Assembly (NCBI GenBank): GCA_036244855.1
Contig: BQKZ01001357.1
Span: 58,527-88,458 of the forward strand
From: Temnopleurus reevesii
Lineage: Eukaryota; Echinodermata; Echinoidea; Temnopleuroida; Temnopleuridae
Reading direction: 5' to 3'
DNA: 29,932 nt
This document shows positions 1-29,932 of this stretch, in pieces. The position numbers and the translations under genes were made by a program. Positions within the stretch are counted from its first letter, which is position 1. Each line of letters opens with the position of its first letter. The notes beneath the pieces are model-generated. The model worked only from the letters and a program-made list of their open reading frames with translations, had not been told where the DNA came from and did not search any database.

Positions 1-440
1 ATAGATAGATTGAGAGATAGATAGATAGATGGATACAGGCGCGCACCGTGGGAGGGGGGGGGGGGCTATTGGGGCGCCAGCCCCCCGGGTCAGAGCCAGG
101 GGGGCGCAAAAATTTGTTGACTAAATGCGCTTATAAGGGGGCGCCAAAGGGACAGGGGCGCCAAAATCTATGCTCAGCCACCCGGGGGGGGCGCTAAGGG
201 GCGCCAAATTTGAGCTGATGACCTTTTTTTTTTTTTTTGTCATCTTAGCGGGGAGGGGCGGGGGCGCCAAATTTGGGCTCAGCCCCCCGGGTATGAAAAT
301 CCTGGGTGCGCGCCTGGGATAGATATAAGATAGTTAGACAGATAGATAGAAAAATATTGAAAGATAGCTAGATACACATATAGATAGATAGATAGATATA
401 AAGATATTGAACGATATATAGATAGATAGATAATGATGAT
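1..440. repeat. GATA microsatellite interrupted by an element
   Basis: Runs of GATA and its variants occupy 1-35 and 317-436. The two halves are separated by the 281-bp inverted-repeat element at 36-316, which indicates insertion into a pre-existing tetranucleotide array. Confidence 0.85.
36..316. mobile_element. Short GC-rich inverted-repeat element in GATA array
   Basis: The element starts CAGGCGCGCACC and ends with the exact complement GGTGCGCGCCTG, giving 12-bp terminal inverted repeats. GGATA occurs immediately on both sides (31-35 and 317-321) and may be a 5-bp target duplication, though the GATA background makes that ambiguous. The interior repeats the motif GGGGCGCC about seven times, often followed by AAA, and contains G, C and T homopolymers. 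It has no coding capacity, so I call it MITE-like; its superfamily is not identified. Confidence 0.6.
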
Positions 441-1059
441 CATGATGTGAATATATGCACAAATTATATATATAACATCAAATTACATTTGAATGTAAAA
501 TACCATTCGTAAAGTTTTTCACTTATCCATCCTTTACAAATGTGAATTAAACACTATTCAGACTAAATGAATGAACTTGAACGAATAAAAGAGGGACATT
601 GGATTCGGAATGTTTTTATTTTTGTTCATAATCAGTCAAGTGTGACGATTGTGTTCATGACTGTTCCCCCAATTCCTCGGGCAAATATTTCCTAAGCCAG
701 CTAATTACACACACGCTGTCACGTGTAGCCTGCGACAGTTTTCCTTTACTTATGACCTCGGAAGTTTACGCAAAGTTCCAGGACTGGCTCTGCTCCCAAT
801 TCTCTACCAATTTGGGTTTGAAAACATTATTTTGCTTCGTTACTTCATCAATTTTTGGACTGTGGCCGTTTCATAGCTGCTGGAAGACAAAAGGTTGCAT
901 AACATTATAATAAGTAGAAGCTTGTACGAATCGAAATCGAGCCCAACCTGACGTCGTGTGATATATCCATTGCAAAACTGTGCGATTATATTCGCACGCA
1001 GTCAACGTGTGCAATTTGTGTTCTCTTTGACCCCATAGGAAAATACACACAGTTTCGTT
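437..1059 (+). promoter_or_regulatory. 5' flank and probable 5' UTR of GPT
   Basis: No coding signal is seen here. A palindromic E-box CACGTG lies at 720-725 and a weak TATA-like GATATATCC near 960. The sequence just before the start codon contains a stop in frame at 1036. The transcription start cannot be placed from sequence alone. Confidence 0.3.
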
Positions 1060-24365
<23,306 letters not shown>

Positions 24366-24600
24366 ACTGTTTCTTCTCTTCAAATGGTTTTAAATGCTTG
24401 CCAGAACACTTCATAGCGCCACTAGGCAATGAGTTCCATGCTGTCTGTGGCAGCCAGGGAAAAGAAATCTTGATATTACTTATCACCCATCCGGATGCTG
24501 GGATGGAACAAGTGGAAGGTCACAGGAACACTTTCGAAATAAATACGCTGGCAATATTTCTTCAATTTTCTTCGATTCTTCAATAAACCACAGATGGATT
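24366..24600 (+). other. Proximal 3' UTR of GPT with polyadenylation signals
   Basis: AATAAA occurs at 24538-24543 and again at 24582-24587, about 170 and 220 bases after the stop. Either could define a short 3' UTR. A third AATAAA at 25447 lies inside a MITE. The actual cleavage site cannot be fixed from sequence. Confidence 0.45.
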
Positions 24601-25342
24601 TCAATCTGAGAACAAGTTACTCCACAGGATTAATATTTATGGACGAGAATTTTAAAAACAAAGATTTACCTTGTCAATTGAGCGAATTTAGGCTGAAAGC
24701 TGAAATTGAGAAGATAATGAAATTCAAGTCGACAGACATAAGAGGGTAAAGTGTCCGTCATATAGATGCCCTTGATCATCTTAAATCAACATTTCTCGTA
24801 GTCCAGTTGAGTCCTCTGTGATCTGAGTTATATGTCCCTTTATCTTCAGAGGTAGTTAATTGGGTTAAAGAGGACTCAATTGGGCTAAGAATGGTGCTGA
24901 ATTAGGATAATCCGGGATGTAACTAGCCACTAGGGCTTGAAATCACATTGATGGACTCTATTTTCCAGGTCAATTTGCCAGATGAGAACAACTAATGAAA
25001 TATTTTGTTTGTTTGGTGAGGTGTAATCCATGGTCTATGTCTGCATTTTGTTTTCAAGTACATTGTACATAAAATAACTATTTAAGAAATATTGTATAAT
25101 ATTTAAATTGAAAACATTAATTGCAAAGATGTAAATTTAATCCATGTTCATTCGTGTTCTTTGTGATGTTTGAATTGCCCGTTTGAAAATGTGTTTGACA
25201 CTGTTGGATTGAAGCTAAGATATTTCAATTTGATCTGCTGCCCTCTCATGTTGGATCTGATGTAGGTTTATGCACATGCTGTTCAGTATCCTTCTTATAT
25301 ACTTTATTTTTTAATCGCCAGCGTTGTGCTGTTGTAATGGGA

Positions 25343-25504
25343 TGGTGTTTCATAAAGCAGCTTTCAAAGTTGTGTATGAATCTTGGAATGACAAGTGACC
25401 CTTTCTTGGCTGCTTACTCTGTGACATTGTGGTTGACATTGAGTGCAATAAAGGGTTACCATAACATTTTGTGCATAACTTAATCCAAAGCTTGATGAAA
25501 CACC
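25343..25504. mobile_element. 162-bp MITE related to the intron 8 element
   Basis: TGGTGTTTCATAAAGCAGCT at the left and CTTGATGAAACACCA at the right are inverted repeats, continuing imperfectly inward for about 35 bases. Length and terminal GGTGTTTCAT match the 159-bp element at 20325. The arms are more diverged, so the copy is older. Confidence 0.75.
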
Positions 25505-25607
25505 AGCATGATGCCCAGATTTTAAACATTTTACTTAAAATTTTAGGCTTGATATTAATAGCCAGAAAATTTTAGATTCAACAAAAAAGAAGAGCACTGG
25601 AGTTTTT

Positions 25608-25642
25608 ATGCCTCTGTCACCGTAAGATGGTGATGGAGGCAT
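25608..25642. repeat. Hairpin ATGCCTC...GAGGCAT
   Basis: ATGCCTCTGTCACC pairs with GGTGATGGAGGCAT across a seven-base loop, 12 of 14 positions. The surrounding sequence resembles the end of a short transposon, but no partner end was found. Confidence 0.6.
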
Positions 25643-26318
25643 TATTTGTCCTCAAAATGTTTTTGTTCTTCGAAAGTTTGTTATCGCCATACTGTTATTC
25701 TTCACAACCATGCCTGAAACTTATAAGAACTTTCATTTAAAATAGATAGATTCCTGTCATATATAATTCTTTCATTTTCTGTCAAACTGCATAACGTGGT
25801 GTCTGAAAATATATTTGTGTAAATGCAAGATCACTTCCTGCTCCCATTTCCCCTTTCCTAACCTCTCCCCCCCCCTCCCACCCAAATAGATCAAACAAAC
25901 ATTGTTGAAGTTCATTTTCATTTGACAAACTACAGCATCTACAGGAATACAGGAAGACAAAGGGAATAATTACGGTTTCCTATTTCAGAAAACACGTTTT
26001 CCTTCTCTGTTTTTTCTTGATATCTATGAAGCTTCATGATCTCATAACTTTTCAGTTAACCATGCATACTTGTTATTGCCCATTCTTTCATTTTGACAGA
26101 TTTACCAATTCATGTTTGTATGCTCAAAATTACGAGACCATTGTATCACATTTTTAGTGTTCTGTTTAAAAATGTGAAAGGTACAGTAGGCATTTTGTGC
26201 TCATGTAGGTGTATTTTCTTCTATAAAACAAGAAATCAAAACATCTGTCCATCTTATCAACTATTGATAGAAAGAGCCCCAATTTGATGTGAATAGATAT
26301 CAGTTAGAAACAGCGAAT

Positions 26319-26322
<4 letters not shown>

Positions 26323-26350
<28 letters not shown>

Positions 26351-26354
26351 GGGG
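26323..26354. repeat. T18-G14 homopolymer junction
   Basis: Eighteen T are followed directly by fourteen G. The lengths may be unreliable because such runs are prone to sequencing error. Confidence 0.9.
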
Positions 26355-26986
26355 TAGGCTGTTGAAAGAAAGCAATATTTTTATTGTCATTGCAAGTTTG
26401 TGGATTCTTACCCAAATGTATAGTTCAGCTGCTTCAGAAACAATGGATATTCATATTATGATATGCAACGGTTTAACCATTCCGTGAGGTTTGTGTCTCT
26501 TATTATTCTTTTAAAACAAAAAAAACGAGCTATAAAATTTGTCATCTGGTTGTAAATGTCATCCATATTGAATAAGAATATTATATTACTGTTGTACCAA
26601 GAGAGCAGATCTTTGATTATATTATGTGTTGATGCATTGTACATGTTTGGATTTCTTGGTGTAAGGCTAATGTTTCCATTGCTATGTATTGTTTTTAATT
26701 TTTGGAGTTTATGCTTTGCAGTTCCTATTTTTATGAGAAAGAGTTATATATTTTAAGATGTTTCCCCATATATATGTATCAAACATTTTCTGTGTTGAAG
26801 TAGCAAATTTGTACATCTGATGATTATAAAGTACGTCATGAATTTTGTTAGTAAAACATCAATTTACAATAAGAAAGGAACTCTGCCTATACATGTATAT
26901 AAGACAAAACTCTGTTTATGCTGCTGATTGAAAAAAAAAATATTCTCCAGATCGCAATTGAAAACCAGATTATTATGAATTTGTAC

Positions 26987-27225
26987 TGGGTCCAGATTCT
27001 GAAAACTGTTATCTTGTGTGTTAGTAAAAATATGTAAATTGTTGTAACAAGCCAAAATTACGACGCGCCATTGGCGATGTATGCCGTGCTCGCCTGAGGT
27101 TGAAAGAGATCTCTGCGCACCCACCAATAAGAAGTGATCATTTTGTATGCAATTAGCGTTTGTTAGGACACTTAACATCGTTTTTATTAACACAGAAGAT
27201 AACACAATTTTCAGAATCTGCCCCA
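26987..27225. mobile_element. 239-bp MITE with about 44-bp inverted repeats
   Basis: CAGATTCTGAAAACTGTTAT, TTGTGTGTTAGTAAAAA on the left is complemented by TTTTTATTAACACAGAAG, AACACAATTTTCAGAATCTG on the right, with a few indels. TGGG and CCCCA are at the outer edges. The 150-base centre has higher G+C (GACGCGCCATTGGCGATG) and no coding potential. Confidence 0.8.
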
Positions 27226-29892
27226 GATCTTTAGGTATTATAAATGCCTCCTTATTATCCATTTCTTCAATACTTTTTATTTACAATGTTTTACATTGCT
27301 TAGCATATTTTAAATTGCATTTTTTAATTCAATTTGAGACTGAAATGTGCAAGATTAATTTTAATCCTTTTTTTTTAAATCTTTAAATCCAGGCATTGAT
27401 TTCTCAGGTTTATGTGTATGATTTGGTGCCAATTTTCAAACTTCATGCTGGACATATACATGTACAATATCTTACATTCATAGGATTACTTTACTTGCTC
27501 CGTTATTTTATCCATTTTGGGCATTATTAATGTGCCAGTAGGTTGATATAGCTGATTTATTAATTGCCATCTGAACATCATTGGGTTACAGCAAATAGGA
27601 TGCAGGAACAATGTTGAACTATTCAACATGTGAATTATTCCAACTGTATTGATACTTTTATCCGAAATTTTTCATCTGAAATTGTTGGACATGCCTTAGT
27701 TTATCAAATCACACAGAAAATCTATTGATCTTCACAAAGAATACAAGAAACAAAACAATGAAAAGAATGTTCATCTAATGACAATCTATGTGCAAATTGC
27801 TGCTATCATTGTCACCTATCATGTGCATTCCAGGTACACAAAATGTCAAGTCTTTTGATGCAAACAGTAATTATATCGTGATAACAAATATTCCTTTCAA
27901 TTTCAAACCCTATTCTTACTAAACCATTTCAGACCATTTTTATTCTGGGACTGGGAGGGGGGGGGGGGACAATTTGACACTGCCTTGAGATGTTGAACAT
28001 GGATTGTGGAATCGCCACAAAAGTTTTGTCCTCTATTGGGGTTTTATTCTAATGAAAATTTTCAATGGAAATTATTGCGGAGCGTTTTGAAGCAGGTTTA
28101 TATGAAAGTTAATTAATTTCAGTCCATAAACTACATTCTTGTGAATTCTAACTGAAATATTAATTTACATTTGAGAGATATGTGAGAGATATTTTTATAG
28201 ACACATTTAGAATTTCAAAGAATATCTTTGAAATGTTCTTCAGATATGCACCATTATAAGCAGATCAGACATGACAGTTTTTAATGGAGTGCCGAAAAGG
28301 TTTTTATTCAACTTGATGTCAAACCAGATTAAATCAAATTAGTTATTTAGGATGTCTGTCTTTTTGTACACGTTATGAAAACCACCAGGGGTCAATTGCG
28401 CGAGAAGGTTTTGGCTATTCTCTTCTTGCCAAAATGTCTTAACTTCTAGTGCATCCCTCATAGCATAGACGTATCAACCTTCGTGTCTAGATTAATAGGG
28501 TTGCATAAGAATGTAAGACACCTTAGCAATAAGAGGATAGTAAAGGTCATTTCGTGCAATTACATGTAGCCCTAGGATGACACACTGATGGTTATTGAAA
28601 TGCTCATTCCAGCATCATTCATCATTATACAAGTGAGCATTTATTCCTCATTTTAAGAGAGTCTTGTTGATGAATTTAATGAATCATTTAAATTGTTACC
28701 TGATACTGTTGTGTGCTGTCATCCAGTATTATGACCAGTTATGTTTCCTTATTGTTGAAACATTCAATATGCACAATATTATAATATCCCTCAGCATTTT
28801 ATATTGAATTTGTTATCACTATGGGATTTGAGTCTTACCTTTAATTTACATTTAAAGCTTCCCACAAACCAAGTGGTACACATATGTGTCTTGGGTTGTG
28901 TAGCTAATGGAAGCATTTTGTTTGATTTTTCTTTCACATGAGGATGATCTTTCTAAGATAGTAAATGCTGAATCTTGTGTCCTCCACCCCATCTTTTCTG
29001 TTTTAATGAATCCTTGGTTGTGTTTCATTTAGTCATTGACAATATTTGAACATCATTTCCAGTTTACTTTGTATATCTGTATGATTAATTGTTTTTTAGA
29101 GCAATAATGCAATACGTTTGATGGCTTCATGAATTTGACATTCTTTGTATTTTCTTTAATCAATCCATATTTTTATAAAACTGCACTTGAATATTAATTT
29201 ACCATTAGGTATGTCTTTTATTCCCCAAATTTCAAATGTTTATGCAGGATATTTTACGTGGAGTGAATTTCATTTATAAGAAGTAAGTTGGCTTGGAAAC
29301 CCTAAAAATGGGCACCTTTTAAAAAAAATGGAGGGATTTGTTGTGTATTACACAAATATGATGTCATAGCATTCATGTAATGTGTTTTATTAATTCAAAT
29401 CATTTTGTGATGTTCATAAAGACTTTTAAGGCCCTACTGTAATAGAACAAAATCTTTCATTTGCTATTCTCGTATTCACCGTTCTTCCGTTTGTGAAATA
29501 ACCAAAAATTATTTTAGAAATGGACGTTATATCTGAGGATTTTAAATATATATGTGTGTGTGACCCAGAGTACCACAGAAACAACATTTCTAGTGTTATT
29601 TGTCTTTTTATTTTTAGTTAGAAAGATTTATGGGCAAGATTTATTGCACTGAAAGTGTGTGAGCTTTGAGTAGCATGATATACTGAATTCTTGGGACAAG
29701 GAGTCTTTATTAGTTGTATTAGTTTGTTGATTTTGAACAATTACATTTTCCCTTAGATGTTTGTTCACAGTAGTGAGGCGGATAAGCTAAACAATTGTGC
29801 ACTTTTTGATAAAAGCACCAAATTTGGCACAAATGTGCATTAATGCATTGCAAACATTTCCAGATATTGGGCCACTCAAAATTCAAGCCTTG

Positions 29893-29927
29893 ATGGCGGC
29901 CATTTTGGATTTCAAAATGGCCGCCAT
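29893..29927. repeat. Perfect 15-bp inverted repeat of ATGGCGGCC
   Basis: ATGGCGGCCATTTTG and CAAAATGGCCGCCAT are exact complements separated by five bases. Each arm contains an AAAATGGC/GGCGGCCAT core similar to the YY1 recognition sequence. It may be one terminus of an element that continues outside the window. Confidence 0.8.
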
Positions 29928-29932
29928 TTGAA

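Larger units (their letters stand above)
24601..29932. other. Downstream AT-rich region without recognised gene
   Basis: About 5.3 kb of AT-rich DNA. It has no splice-bounded coding pattern that I recognise and no ORF with family motifs. It contains three small inverted-repeat elements, a terminal palindrome, a T18-G14 run at 26323-26354 and a G run at 27957-27968. Part may be an extended 3' UTR. Confidence 0.6.

Noticed and set aside
26864..27262. Minus-strand 132-codon ORF downstream of the gene
   Set aside because: It runs across both arms and the core of an inverted-repeat element and has no recognised motif. Chance ORFs of this size are expected.

Overview
This is an animal genomic window, not a bacterial one. 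It contains one large spliced gene on the + strand, flanking or intronic DNA that is AT-rich, several short transposons, microsatellites and one assembly gap. The many ACATGTA motifs, the GTGTTTCAT-type terminal inverted repeats, the 'GGCCCGTATTCTGAA' element fragment and the tRNA-derived SINE fit a marine invertebrate deuterostome. An echinoderm such as a sea urchin is my best guess, but that rests on repeat style rather than a search.

The gene (1060-24365) encodes alanine aminotransferase (GPT/GPT2, EC 2.6.1.2). I could place all 13 coding exons with GT-AG introns and continuous reading frame. Their lengths sum to 1611 nt, or 536 residues plus stop. All the pyridoxal-phosphate aminotransferase landmarks are present: [34 protein letters not shown] with the Schiff-base lysine, GLRGGY, and the C-terminal HFRMT arginine. 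The N-terminus carries a basic extension of about 32 residues that resembles a mitochondrial presequence. A second in-frame ATG (Met25) has a stronger Kozak context than the first.

Layout: 1-440 holds a GATA microsatellite split by a 281-bp inverted-repeat element. 440-1059 is the 5' flank. Exons 1-3 lie at 1060-4283. The 8-kb intron 3 contains a 568-bp inverted-repeat element, a 146-base N gap flanked by an identical 373-bp duplication, and three decayed copies of the start of exon 4. Exons 4-13 occupy 12296-24365. 24366-29932 is the 3' UTR and downstream DNA, with three or four small inverted-repeat elements and no second gene I can recognise.

The most unusual signal is recurrent tandem duplication across splice junctions in this one gene. 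Exon 11's acceptor end is present as three nearly identical 94-bp units with a CCAT microhomology. Exon 4's acceptor end is present in four copies about 100-116 bp apart, of graded decay. Exon 7, exon 6 and the donor end of exon 3 each have at least one decayed neighbour copy. Each copy leaves a decoy splice site or a pseudo-exon inside an intron. I infer a history of intron growth by short junction-spanning duplications.
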